Positions 26,490-35,084 of a stretch of 64,000 nt of DNA are shown in pieces. The stretch covers positions 310,001 to 374,000 of the forward strand of contig NZ_JADPIB010000004.1 in NCBI RefSeq assembly GCF_015767265.1. The letters run 5' to 3'. This DNA comes from Aureivirga marina (lineage in GTDB: Bacteria; Bacteroidota; Bacteroidia; Flavobacteriales; Flavobacteriaceae). How positions within the stretch are numbered: position 1 is the first letter of the stretch; each line of letters opens with the position of its first letter. The notes under the pieces were generated by a model that worked only from the letters and a program-made list of their open reading frames with translations, was not told the DNA's origin and did no database searches. A program made the translations under genes and the position numbers.

Positions 26490-26711
26490 TTAGTATTCAT
26501 CCTCATTCCAAAGATAATCATCTTCGGTAGGGTAATCAGGCCAGATTTCTACAATCGATTCATAAATCTCTCCTTCATCTTCAATACCTTGTAAGTTTTC
26601 TGCAACCTCCAAAGGCGCTCCAGTTCGGATTGCATAATCTATCAACTCATCTTTAGTCGCAGGCCATGGCGCGTCAGCCAAATACGATGCTAATTCTAAA
26701 GTCCAATACAT
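26490..26711 (-). CDS. DUF2795 family protein
   Basis: 73-residue acidic protein with MYWTLELASYLADAPWPATK, LIDYAIRTGAPLEVAENLQ and a very acidic tail, matching DUF2795, which is conserved in Bacteroidota. Function unknown. It has its own consensus promoter and terminator and sits just upstream of secA. Confidence 0.88.
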   Translation of the reverse strand: MYWTLELASYLADAPWPATKDELIDYAIRTGAPLEVAENLQGIEDEGEIYESIVEIWPDYPTEDDYLWNEDEY

Positions 26712-26736
26712 ACTTTCAATATATTAAGTTTTTACG

Positions 26737-26766
26737 CAAAAATATAAATTTTACGCAAAAAGTCAA
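26737..26766 (-). promoter_or_regulatory. Consensus promoter of the DUF2795 gene
   Basis: Minus strand -33 TTG (26764-26766), 19-base spacer, -7 TATTTTTG (26737-26744), 25 bases before the ATG. Confidence 0.65.
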
Positions 26767-26804
26767 GTTTTTATATTATTATTTTTTAACTATTTACAAA
26801 GAAC

Positions 26805-27377
26805 TTAGTTCTTCTGAGGAATCCAAGGAATTTCCTCTGATTGCGTGTCAATCGTCAACTTTCGTGCCAACACAAAAAGGTAGTCAGAAAGTCGGTTTAG
26901 GTATTTTAAAATATGTTCATTTACTGTCTCATCGACCGATAATGCTACACATAATCGTTCTGCTCTACGACAAACGCATCTTGCAATATGACAATATGAC
27001 ACAGTTGTATGTCCGCCTGGAAGTACAAAATGTGTCATCGGAGGTAAGTCTTCATTCATTTTATCAATTTCAGCTTCTAAATCTTCAATATTTTCTGCTG
27101 TAATTTTAGGAATGTTTAACCTTTCTTTACCATTTTTTAATTGTTCTTTTTCGGGTGGAGTTGCCAACATTGCTCCAAGTGTGAAAAGTTCATTTTGAAT
27201 TTTAATTAAAAAATCAAAGATAGATTGCTCCACTTTTTGATCACGAATTAGACCGATATAAGAATTTAATTCATCAACAGTACCATAAGCTTCAATTCGT
27301 CCATGGTATTTAGGAACTCTAGTTCCGCCAAAAAGAGCCGTTGTTCCTTTATCTCCAGTTTTAGTATATATTTTCAT
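26805..27377 (-). CDS. Cob(I)yrinic acid a,c-diamide adenosyltransferase (PduO type)
   Basis: Attaches the adenosyl group of ATP to cob(I)alamin to make coenzyme B12. The 190-residue protein has the ATP-binding N-terminal motif KIYTKTGDKGTTALFGGTRV and the C-terminal signature around HTTVSYCHIARCVCRRAERL and LNRLSDYLFVLARK. It starts 11 bases after the methyltransferase gene and is probably co-transcribed with it. No cobalamin riboswitch is visible upstream. Confidence 0.95.
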   Translation of the reverse strand: MKIYTKTGDKGTTALFGGTRVPKYHGRIEAYGTVDELNSYIGLIRDQKVEQSIFDFLIKIQNELFTLGAMLATPPEKEQLKNGKERLNIPKITAENIEDLEAEIDKMNEDLPPMTHFVLPGGHTTVSYCHIARCVCRRAERLCVALSVDETVNEHILKYLNRLSDYLFVLARKLTIDTQSEEIPWIPQKN

Positions 27378-27388
27378 TTTATGTAGTT

Positions 27389-28156
27389 TTAAAATTTATA
27401 GGAAAGGGTATGTTCTTTCTTCATTTTTGAATTAAAAAAAACAATTCCCATGTCAAAAGTATCAATTGTAGCAATAACTTCAGAATGATTTTTAATAATT
27501 TCCCAAGCTTCTAACATTTCTTTAGACCAATGAATATCGTCAAAAATAAAAATGCTTTTTTCTGTTTTAAAATCAAGACATCTTTTAAAATAATTCAAAG
27601 TTGGTTCTTTTTGATGATTTCCGTCGAAATAAATTAAATCAAATTTTTGATTTTCTATTTTTTTAAAAGAATTTTCAAATTCACCGACTAAAATTTCGAT
27701 GTTATTTAAAGCATTTTTCTCAAAATATTCTTTTGCGATTTTACTTGTCTCAGGACAACCTTCCATCGTTGTGATTTTTGCAACCGGATTTCCTATTTTC
27801 ATCATAGAAGTTCCAATTCCTAAAGAGGTTCCGAACTCTAAAATCTTTTCTATTTTATAAAAAGCGATGAGTTTTAGTAAAATTTCGCTTTTTTTCTTCG
27901 ACATTCCAGCATATTTTGCGATTAAATGAATCTTTCTTTCATCAGAATTAAATACTCTAGAACCTGCTCCAAAATCTGTAATAGAAATGATTCTGTTATC
28001 AAATTTAAATTGTTGTTGAAAAAACGTAACTTTTTGTTTTTCAGTTTGTTTTAATTTTGATTTTTCAATCAATTTACAGACTTTTTTTAACTCTGAATCT
28101 TGAATATTATTTCTTAAAATGAAATTTAGAATGAATTTTATATAGGATTTTAACAT
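27389..28156 (-). CDS. Class I SAM-dependent methyltransferase
   Basis: 255 residues. The SAM-binding core is visible: motif I ILEFGTSLGIGTSMM, motif II KITTMEGCPETSKIAKEYF, then FDLIYFDGNHQKEPTL and SIFIFDDIHWSKEM, the order seen in the Methyltransf_24 / O-methyltransferase group. Substrate unknown. It is divergent from the polysaccharide export operon at 28244 and precedes the adenosyltransferase gene by 11 bases. Confidence 0.82.
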   Translation of the reverse strand: MLKSYIKFILNFILRNNIQDSELKKVCKLIEKSKLKQTEKQKVTFFQQQFKFDNRIISITDFGAGSRVFNSDERKIHLIAKYAGMSKKKSEILLKLIAFYKIEKILEFGTSLGIGTSMMKIGNPVAKITTMEGCPETSKIAKEYFEKNALNNIEILVGEFENSFKKIENQKFDLIYFDGNHQKEPTLNYFKRCLDFKTEKSIFIFDDIHWSKEMLEAWEIIKNHSEVIATIDTFDMGIVFFNSKMKKEHTLSYKF

Positions 28157-28214
28157 AAATTACATTTTTGACGAAAATAAGACAAAAAAATATTCTGATA
28201 TTTATTTAAACTCA

Positions 28215-28222
28215 TATCTTTG
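28215..28222 (+). promoter_or_regulatory. -7 element TATCTTTG of the polysaccharide export operon
   Basis: Exact TAnnTTTG box 21 bases before the wza-like ATG; no TTG at the normal -33 position. Confidence 0.5.
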
Positions 28223-28243
28223 CGTTCATTAGAAAAATAAGAT

Positions 28244-29032
28244 ATGAACACCAGATTTACCATATTTTTGCTCTTAATTGTATTGACACTTTCATCCTGT
28301 GTTTCTAAAAAACAATTGACCTATTTTCAAGGAGAACCGAAAGAAGTTACTAACCTTGAAAAAATAGCTAATGAAACATATAAAATTCAAATTAACGATA
28401 TTTTATACATTACTTTAAAATCGGATAATCCTGAATTAGTTTCGTTTTTTAACAAACAAGAAAATAGAAGTACACCTGTAAATATTACTTCAGATCAATT
28501 ATATTTCACAGGATATCCAGTAGATACGCATGGAAATATTCGACTTCCATATTTAGAAGATGTAAATGTTCTTGGATATTCTACAGATCAGGTTCGAGAA
28601 AAGATTAAAAATGGACTTTCAAAATATTTCAAAAATACGAATACTATATTTATAGACGTTAAATTAGCAGGAATTCGTGTTACAGTTACTGGAGAAGTAA
28701 AATCACCTGGAACTAAAAATATTTTATTAGAACAAGTGTCGGTAGTTGATGTTTTGGCAAATTCTGGTGATATTACAGATTTAGGGGATAGGAGTAAAGT
28801 ACAAATTATTCGAAAAAAAATAGATAAAGTAGAGAAGATAGAATTAGATTTGACAGATGTCTCAGTTTTTACATCAGATGATTTCTATATACAACCAAAT
28901 GATATTGTGTATGTGCCACCTTTACCACAAAAATCATGGGGAACAGGAACTACAGGTTTTCAAACTTTTACTACAGTAGTTTCAATTTTATCTTTTTTCA
29001 CTACAACTTATTTACTAATAAAAAGTCTTTAA
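28244..29032 (+). CDS. Wza-type polysaccharide export lipoprotein
   Basis: Outer-membrane export channel component. Signal peptide with lipobox LSSC (Cys19), then the polysaccharide export domain YKIQINDILYITLKSDNPEL and one SLBB-type beta-grasp domain starting VTVTGEVKSPGTKNILLEQV and GDITDLGDRSKVQIIRK. At 262 residues it is shorter than E. coli Wza (379) but normal for Bacteroidota. A C-terminal hydrophobic helix may cross the outer membrane. First gene of a four-gene operon. Confidence 0.92.
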   Translation: MNTRFTIFLLLIVLTLSSCVSKKQLTYFQGEPKEVTNLEKIANETYKIQINDILYITLKSDNPELVSFFNKQENRSTPVNITSDQLYFTGYPVDTHGNIRLPYLEDVNVLGYSTDQVREKIKNGLSKYFKNTNTIFIDVKLAGIRVTVTGEVKSPGTKNILLEQVSVVDVLANSGDITDLGDRSKVQIIRKKIDKVEKIELDLTDVSVFTSDDFYIQPNDIVYVPPLPQKSWGTGTTGFQTFTTVVSILSFFTTTYLLIKSL

Positions 29033-29041
29033 ATCTCATAA

Positions 29042-31483
29042 ATGGAGCAACCTAAAATACAAATACAAGACCTTGGTTCTGATATTAAAGATTATTTGTA
29101 TAAAATTCTGAGTTATTGGTATTTTTTCTTAATTACAATTCCAATTGCAATTGGAATCGCATATTATAAGAATATTTCAACACAAAAAATCTACAAACTT
29201 TCTACAACAATTGCTGTAAAAGAAAAGAAAAATCCTCTTTTTACTACAGGAACAAATATTGCTTTTAATTGGGGAGGTGTAAGCGATAAAGTAGAATCTA
29301 CAAAGAAAATTTTAAGTTCTAGAACACATACTGAAAAAGTAGTTAAAGAATTAGATTTTTTTATTAATTATTATGTAGAAGGAAGATTTAGAAATGAAGA
29401 TGTTTATGGGAAAACGCCATTTATAATTCAAATTGATGAAGAAAAACCACAATTAATAAATACAATTTTTAGCATTCAATTTATTGATGATAAAACATAT
29501 ACATTAACGTTAAATTTAGGAGAAGATTTAAATAAGCCAATTCATAACTATAAAAATGAAGAAACGAAAGTTTATGATTTTGATAAAGCGACTTTTTCAC
29601 AAACTTTTTCTATTAACGAGAAAGTGAATTTACCATTTTTGTCTTTTCATTTAAATTCACTTAAAACTCTTAAAAACGTTGCTGGAAATAAATATTTGAT
29701 CAAACTATTGTCAATTGAAAAAACAGTAAAACAATACCAAGGAATTAATGTTTTTGGAGTGGAAGGTACTTCATTGTTAGAACTTTCCAAACTTGGACCA
29801 AATAAGGTGAAATTAGCGGATTTTTTAAATACAACCGTAAAAGTTTTAGCTAAAGATCAACTATTAGAAAAGACAAATTATGCCAGAAGCACTAGAAAAT
29901 TTATTGATGAACAATTTAAAATTGCAGCAGATTCTTTACGTTTAATTGAAAAAAATATTAGTGATTATAAAGCTTTAAATAATATTTTTGATTTATCTGT
30001 TGAAGGTACCGCAATTTTTGAAGAAACAACAAATTTAGATCGTTTTCAAAATGAACTAAATCAAAGAATATCCTATTTAGAAAAACTAAATAACTATATA
30101 CTTTCTCATAATCAATATACAGAATTACCTGCTCCAGCTATTGTGAATATTGAAGACTCTAGTATTGCTGAAAATGTTGCATCATTAACTTCTTTAGCTA
30201 TAAAAAAACAACAAGAATCTGAAAAACTTACAGATAATCATCCTACGATTATTGAATTAAATAAAGCAATTGAAGCGACTAAAAAAGTATTAATTGAAAA
30301 TATTGAGTCTTTAAAAAAGGTTTTAAATTCAAAATTAGAAGGAAGTATAAAAAGAGCAAGAGAATTTGATTCAAGGCTTAAAAAATTACCTCCAAAAGAA
30401 TTAAAACTTTTAAATTTTCAAAGAAATTATGCATTAAATGAACAAAATTATATTTATTTAATGCAAAAAAGGTATGAAGCGGGAATTGCTATTGCAGGTT
30501 CTGTTTCTGATGTAAATGTATTAGATTCTGCAAAAGATACAGGACAAGTTTCTTCGATTCCAAGAACTGGATTTAATTATGTTATAGCAATCTTGATAGG
30601 AGGAATTTTACCATTAATGGTAATTGTAACTATGCAAATTTTAGATACAAAAATTCATACTGTAGAACAAATTGAAAGAATGTCTAAAATCCCTGTTTTA
30701 GGAGTTGTTGGAGTGAATACAACAGAGAATAATTTAGCAATTTTTAATAAACCTAAATCAGTTGTTTCAGAATCTTTTAGAGCATTGCGATCAAATGTGC
30801 AATTTTTATTTAAAAGAAAAGAAATTAATAATAAAAATAAAACTGTTTTGGTGACTTCATCGATTAGTGGTGAAGGAAAAACATTTACTTCAATCAATAT
30901 GGCAAGTATTTTTGCCATGAGTAATAAGAAAACAATTCTAGTTGGATTGGATTTAAGAAAACCAAAAATCTTTGATGATTTTGAGATTTCAAATGATATT
31001 GGAGTTGTAAATTATCTAGTTGGACAACAAAATCTTGAAGATGTTATTCAAAAAACAAAAGTTCCAAATTTAGATGTTTTAACTTCTGGACCAATTCCTC
31101 CAAATCCTTCAGAATTATTGATTTCTGAAGAAACGAAAATCATGATTGAAACTTTACAAAAAGAATATGATTATGTAATTCTTGATACACCTCCTGTTGG
31201 ACTAGTTGCAGACGCTTTTGAATTATTACAATATGCGGATGCAACTCTATATATTATTCGTCAAAATTATACACAAAGAGGAATGTTTAAATTAATTGAT
31301 GATAAATATTCAAAAGGAGAAGTGAAAAATATAAGTTTTGTTTTAAATGGTTATCGTTTAAAGTCAAAATATGGATACGGATATGGTTATGGATACGGAT
31401 ATGGTTATGGTCAAAATTATGGACAAGGATATCATGAAGAACCTGAAAAAAAATCTATCTTTAAACGAATTTTCAAAAAGTAA
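29042..31483 (+). CDS. Wzc-type tyrosine autokinase / chain length regulator
   Basis: Inner-membrane co-polymerase and BY-kinase (813 residues). An N-terminal Wzz domain lies between two membrane segments (about 30-47 and 510-530) with coiled coils, followed by a cytoplasmic kinase domain with Walker A SISGEGKTF, Walker A' VGLDLRKPK and Walker B VILDTPPVG. The C-terminus is an extreme Tyr cluster: about nine Tyr in an alternating Tyr-Gly run near residues 779-795, encoded by a short tandem DNA repeat at about 31368-31420, then a basic end. The Tyr cluster is the expected autophosphorylation site. Wza lies 9 bases upstream. Confidence 0.93.
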   Translation: MEQPKIQIQDLGSDIKDYLYKILSYWYFFLITIPIAIGIAYYKNISTQKIYKLSTTIAVKEKKNPLFTTGTNIAFNWGGVSDKVESTKKILSSRTHTEKVVKELDFFINYYVEGRFRNEDVYGKTPFIIQIDEEKPQLINTIFSIQFIDDKTYTLTLNLGEDLNKPIHNYKNEETKVYDFDKATFSQTFSINEKVNLPFLSFHLNSLKTLKNVAGNKYLIKLLSIEKTVKQYQGINVFGVEGTSLLELSKLGPNKVKLADFLNTTVKVLAKDQLLEKTNYARSTRKFIDEQFKIAADSLRLIEKNISDYKALNNIFDLSVEGTAIFEETTNLDRFQNELNQRISYLEKLNNYILSHNQYTELPAPAIVNIEDSSIAENVASLTSLAIKKQQESEKLTDNHPTIIELNKAIEATKKVLIENIESLKKVLNSKLEGSIKRAREFDSRLKKLPPKELKLLNFQRNYALNEQNYIYLMQKRYEAGIAIAGSVSDVNVLDSAKDTGQVSSIPRTGFNYVIAILIGGILPLMVIVTMQILDTKIHTVEQIERMSKIPVLGVVGVNTTENNLAIFNKPKSVVSESFRALRSNVQFLFKRKEINNKNKTVLVTSSISGEGKTFTSINMASIFAMSNKKTILVGLDLRKPKIFDDFEISNDIGVVNYLVGQQNLEDVIQKTKVPNLDVLTSGPIPPNPSELLISEETKIMIETLQKEYDYVILDTPPVGLVADAFELLQYADATLYIIRQNYTQRGMFKLIDDKYSKGEVKNISFVLNGYRLKSKYGYGYGYGYGYGYGQNYGQGYHEEPEKKSIFKRIFKK
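31368..31425 (+). repeat. Tandem repeat encoding the Tyr-Gly tail of the Wzc-like kinase
   Basis: Alternating ggatacggatatggttat units in frame, producing (YG)n. Slippage here would change the number of phosphorylatable tyrosines. Confidence 0.7.
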
Positions 31484-31486
31484 GAA

Positions 31487-32509
31487 ATGATTATAACAAA
31501 TAGAAAAGTAAAATTTGCCATAATCGGTGCAGGACATATTGGAAAACGACATGCAGAAATGATTCAAAGAAATGAACTTGCAGAGTTAGTTGCTTTGATT
31601 GATATTAAATCTGCTGAAAAATTAGATATTGACCGTTTTCAAGTTCCTTTGTTTTCTGATTTAAAATCATTTTTAGAAAGTGGAATAGAAGTAGATGTTA
31701 TAAATATTGCAACACCTAATGGATTTCATGCAGAGCAAGCAATTACTTGTTTAGAAGCTAGAAAGCATGTGGTAATTGAAAAACCAATTTCTTTATCTAA
31801 AGCAGATGCTGAAAAAGTGATTTTTAAATCATTACAAGTGTCAAGAAATGTATTTGCCGTGATGCAAAATCGTTACTCTCCGCCTTCTGTTTGGATTAAA
31901 AATTTAATTGATAATAACAAATTAGGGAAAATTTACTCTGTTCATATTAATAGTTTTTGGAACAGAGATGAAAGATATTATACTCCAAATAGCTGGCATG
32001 GCGATAAAAAATTAGATGGAGGAACTTTGTTTACACAATTTTCTCATTTTATTGATATCATGTATTGGCTTTTTGGTGATATTACAAATATTCAAGCAAA
32101 TTTTAAAGATTTTAAACACCAAGATTTAACAGATTTTGAAGACGCAGGAATGGTGCAATTTGAGTTTGTAAATGGAGGAATGGGAAGTTTTAATTTTTCA
32201 ACAGCTGTTTGGAATAAAAACATGGAAAGTTCTCTAACAATTATTGCTGAAAAAGGTTCTGTGAAAATTGGTGGACAATATATGAATGAAGTGGAATATT
32301 GTAATATTGAAGATTATGAAATGCCAGAATTAGCTCCGACAAATCCAGGAAATGATTACGGAGCATATAAAGGTTCTGCACAAAATCATCATTTTGTTAT
32401 AGAAAATGTCATTGATGTACTTCAAGGTAAAAAAGCAATCACAACAAATGCTTTAGAAGGAATGAAAGTTGTAGATATCATCGAAAGAATCTATAAAGCT
32501 TCTAAGTAA
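31487..32509 (+). CDS. Gfo/Idh/MocA family oxidoreductase (WlbA/WbpB-like)
   Basis: 340-residue NAD(P)-dependent sugar dehydrogenase. Rossmann motif FAIIGAGHIGKRHAEM, catalytic-loop EKPISLSK and the substrate domain beginning NRYSPPSVWIKNL. The position in a polysaccharide operon and similarity in layout to UDP-GlcNAc-uronate 3-dehydrogenases (WlbA/WbpB) suggest a role in making a 3-amino-uronic acid, but the partner aminotransferase and acetyltransferase are not in this operon. It starts 3 bases after the kinase gene. Exact substrate is unknown. Confidence 0.85.
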   Translation: MIITNRKVKFAIIGAGHIGKRHAEMIQRNELAELVALIDIKSAEKLDIDRFQVPLFSDLKSFLESGIEVDVINIATPNGFHAEQAITCLEARKHVVIEKPISLSKADAEKVIFKSLQVSRNVFAVMQNRYSPPSVWIKNLIDNNKLGKIYSVHINSFWNRDERYYTPNSWHGDKKLDGGTLFTQFSHFIDIMYWLFGDITNIQANFKDFKHQDLTDFEDAGMVQFEFVNGGMGSFNFSTAVWNKNMESSLTIIAEKGSVKIGGQYMNEVEYCNIEDYEMPELAPTNPGNDYGAYKGSAQNHHFVIENVIDVLQGKKAITTNALEGMKVVDIIERIYKASK

Positions 32510-32552
32510 AATATTATTAATTCTTAGTACTTTTAGACAAAGAATTAAAATT

Positions 32553-33149
32553 ATGATTACAAAAAAAGGGAAAATATGTAAGCGTTTATTTGATATATGT
32601 TTTTCCTTTTTTGGTATTTTAATATTACTTCCAATTATATTTTTAATTGCTATTTCTGCAACAATTTCTTTTCGTTATAATGGATTTTTTTGGCAAAAAA
32701 GAATTGGTCAATTTGGAAAACCTTTTTTGATTTTTAAAATTAGAACAATGTATGTTCAAAGAAAAAATTCCAATTATATTACCGTTGCAAATGATAAAAG
32801 ATCGAATAAATTTGGTCATTTTCTTCGTAAAACAAAATTAGATGAACTTCCACAATTGTTTAATATTTTTATTGGTAATATGAGTTTTGTTGGTCCAAGA
32901 CCTGATGTCGAAGGTTATGCAGATAAATTAGAAGGAGAAAATAGAATTATTTTAGAAATGAAACCCGGAGTTACTTCTCCAGCAAGTATTTTTTTTAGAA
33001 ATGAAGAAGAAATTTTAGCAACTAAAGAAAATCCTAAAGAATATAATGATTCTGTGATTTGGCCTAAAAAAATTGAAATTAATAGAGAATATGTGGAAAA
33101 TTGGTCAATGAAAAATGATTTGAAATGTATTTTTAAAACTGTTTTTTAA
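32553..33149 (+). CDS. Initiating sugar transferase (PglC/WcaJ C-terminal type)
   Basis: Transfers a phospho-sugar to undecaprenyl phosphate. 198 residues: one N-terminal membrane hairpin ([20 protein letters not shown]), then the catalytic core FQ-like [42 protein letters not shown] and [10 protein letters not shown], all conserved in monotopic phosphoglycosyl transferases. It lacks the extra N-terminal membrane domain of WcaJ. Last gene of the operon; a terminator follows, and no glycosyltransferases come after it. Confidence 0.93.
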   Translation: MITKKGKICKRLFDICFSFFGILILLPIIFLIAISATISFRYNGFFWQKRIGQFGKPFLIFKIRTMYVQRKNSNYITVANDKRSNKFGHFLRKTKLDELPQLFNIFIGNMSFVGPRPDVEGYADKLEGENRIILEMKPGVTSPASIFFRNEEEILATKENPKEYNDSVIWPKKIEINREYVENWSMKNDLKCIFKTVF

Positions 33150-33153
33150 AATT

Positions 33154-33183
33154 TCAATCCCTTTATAAAAAGGGATTGATTTG
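33154..33183 (+). terminator. Intrinsic terminator of the polysaccharide export operon
   Basis: 11-bp stem tcaatcccttt / aaagggattga (33154-33164 with 33169-33179), 4-base loop, then TTTG. Confidence 0.7.
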
Positions 33184-33203
33184 AAACATTTCTTCTGGAT
33201 AAA

Positions 33204-33761
33204 TTAATCGTATTTTTGAATTAATTCTTCTCTATATTTTTTTGTAAGCCATTCACTTTTTAAAATAGAATAAATCGCAACATCAATTTTTTCTCCGTTT
33301 TTGATTTCCCATTCACGCATGGTTCCTTCATGAGTAAAATTAATTTTGGATAAAGCAGCTCTACATTTTGAATTTTCACTAACAACAAAACCTTCAATTC
33401 TATTTAAATTCAAAGTTGTAAATCCAATCTCAAAAAGCTTAGGCATAACTTCTTTTAAAATTCCTTTTCCCCAGAATTCCTTTAAAAGCCAAAGCCCAAT
33501 TTCTGCTTTCTGATTTTCTTTTTCCAAACTATTAAATCCACCTGCACCACAAAACTCTTCATTTTCATTATAAATTCCCCACCAAATTCCAGTTCCATTT
33601 TTTTTCAAATCTGCATACCATTCCATTTGTTCTTTTGTCGCTTCCAAAGTAGGAAAATGAACATCGTAAAATTGGGTGATTTCTGGATCTGAAAGACCTT
33701 TATAAATATTTTCAATATCTGAATCTTGAATTTCTTTTAATGTATAATTCTCTGTTTTCAT
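33204..33761 (-). CDS. GNAT acetyltransferase, RimJ/RimL type
   Basis: 185 residues with the RimJ/RimL layout: IENIYKGLSDPEITQFYDV, EIGLWLLKEFWGKGILKEVM (acetyl-CoA loop, W-G-K-G), RIEGFVVSENSKCRAALSKI and FTHEGTMREWEIKNG. Typically acetylates N-termini of ribosomal proteins or antibiotics; the actual substrate is unknown. Last of three minus-strand genes (34978 to 33204) with short gaps. Confidence 0.88.
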   Translation of the reverse strand: MKTENYTLKEIQDSDIENIYKGLSDPEITQFYDVHFPTLEATKEQMEWYADLKKNGTGIWWGIYNENEEFCGAGGFNSLEKENQKAEIGLWLLKEFWGKGILKEVMPKLFEIGFTTLNLNRIEGFVVSENSKCRAALSKINFTHEGTMREWEIKNGEKIDVAIYSILKSEWLTKKYREELIQKYD

Positions 33762-33781
33762 GCTTTTTTTAAAATGTTAGA

Positions 33782-34264
33782 TTAAATTTTTACTCTTTCA
33801 TGAACGAATTCTGCAATTTCTTCAAATCCTTTTTTAGTGGAAATTAAAGTTTCGATTATTTGAAGTTTTTGAGAATCTGTTTTAATCTTAAAACTTCTAA
33901 TATCATTGTTTTCTTCCACTATAAATTTTGTAATATTTTTAAATTCAATCGTAATTGTTTTATTGCTGAATTCATTTTTTGGAGCGTTTATATAATTTTC
34001 CGTTAAAATAACTTCTCTATTTGTAAACTTAGTTTTATACACAGCAAAAATGGCAAAGCCAACGAAAACAAAACACAAAGAAAAAAGCGTATAATAGAAA
34101 TAAGTTGCGCCATTTTTTGAAAAAGTAAAATAACCCAATATTGAAAGTTCTTTTTCATTTGTCCAAGCTAAATAGAAAAAAATAAAGCTAAAAAATCCAA
34201 AAAATAGAAAAGAGGAAATTCCTTTTCTAATATTCACTCCATATTTATATCTTTTTTCTTCCAT
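33782..34264 (-). CDS. Hypothetical membrane protein
   Basis: 160 residues with two transmembrane helices (about 16-34 and 50-72) and a C-terminal soluble domain of about 85 residues with alternating strands (VILTENYINAP, TITIEFKNITKFIV, FKIKTDSQKLQII) that looks like a small PH-like/YdbT-type domain. No function recognised. It starts 3 bases after the upstream gene, so they form one transcript. Confidence 0.7.
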   Translation of the reverse strand: MEEKRYKYGVNIRKGISSFLFFGFFSFIFFYLAWTNEKELSILGYFTFSKNGATYFYYTLFSLCFVFVGFAIFAVYKTKFTNREVILTENYINAPKNEFSNKTITIEFKNITKFIVEENNDIRSFKIKTDSQKLQIIETLISTKKGFEEIAEFVHERVKI

Positions 34265-34267
34265 AAA

Positions 34268-34978
34268 TTATTGTTCTACAATTTCTGTTTGATTGACAAA
34301 TTTAGGAATAAATCCGCCTTGGAAAGTTCCAGGAACAGGAATTAATTGATCTCCCGATTGATCTACAGGAAATTTTTTTTGAATTTGTTGAAACCAATTT
34401 TTGTTTCCAAAATTTTCTTTTCGATAAACAGATGCTTTTTCAGGTTGAATCAACAAATGAAATCCACCTCTTGTTTCTAAAATGGTATAATTATTTTCTC
34501 CAATTTCTTGATTTAACCAATTTTTATCTAAATCAATATTTTTGTCATCAATATCAAAATCGATAAAACAACTTCTAGATTTCGATTTTTGAATACAACT
34601 TAAAGCTTCTGCATGAACATTAAAATTTTCTGATTTCATTAAGTCCCAACATTTTCTTCCCAACATTTCTGTTGCTTTTTTCATGTTTCTAGGATTTACT
34701 GTAATATATAATGCTAAAGATTCTTGCGGAACATCTTCACCACTTTTCAGTTTCCAAGCACCATACGGAATTTCTAATTGTTTGATTTTATGAAATAACA
34801 TTTCCTTATTAGAAACAAATCTTCGTAATTGGGTTTTATCACTCGATTTTAAAACTTCATCGCAATATTTTTTTCTAGAAAATAAACTGATATAATATTT
34901 TTCGTTTTCTTCTAATTCTGGAAGCCAATTGATAAAATTGATTAATTCTTTTTCGTCTGCAATAATTTTATAATTCAT
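34268..34978 (-). CDS. Hypothetical protein with primase-polymerase-like motifs
   Basis: 236 residues, no signal peptide. Three motifs occur in the order seen in archaeo-eukaryotic primases: a hydrophobic strand with acidic residues FIDFDID (D140, D142, D144), then ILETRGGFHLLI (R170-G-G-F-H174), then SGDQLIPVPGTFQGG (D210). The region YITVNPRNMKKATEML (91-106) precedes them. The similarity is by pattern only and I know no named family; it could be a stand-alone PrimPol-like nucleotidyltransferase or something unrelated. First gene of a three-gene minus-strand unit. Confidence 0.65.
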   Translation of the reverse strand: MNYKIIADEKELINFINWLPELEENEKYYISLFSRKKYCDEVLKSSDKTQLRRFVSNKEMLFHKIKQLEIPYGAWKLKSGEDVPQESLALYITVNPRNMKKATEMLGRKCWDLMKSENFNVHAEALSCIQKSKSRSCFIDFDIDDKNIDLDKNWLNQEIGENNYTILETRGGFHLLIQPEKASVYRKENFGNKNWFQQIQKKFPVDQSGDQLIPVPGTFQGGFIPKFVNQTEIVEQ

Positions 34979-35040
34979 TTTCTATTTCATTAATTATTTA
35001 TTCGACAAACATAATTAATATTTCAAAATGAAAACAAAAA

Positions 35041-35071
35041 CAAACCAGATACTTTAAAAATATCTGATTTG
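35041..35071 (-). terminator. Terminator of the double NTF2-like lipoprotein gene
   Basis: Minus strand stem CAAATCAGATA / TATCTGGTTTG (one mismatch) with TTTTTG downstream. Confidence 0.6.
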
Positions 35072-35084
35072 CGAACTTTTTTAT

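Noticed and set aside
26666-27103. Plus-strand 145-residue ORF
   Set aside because: It lies antisense to the DUF2795 promoter region and the cobalamin adenosyltransferase gene, and its product has no protein-like pattern.
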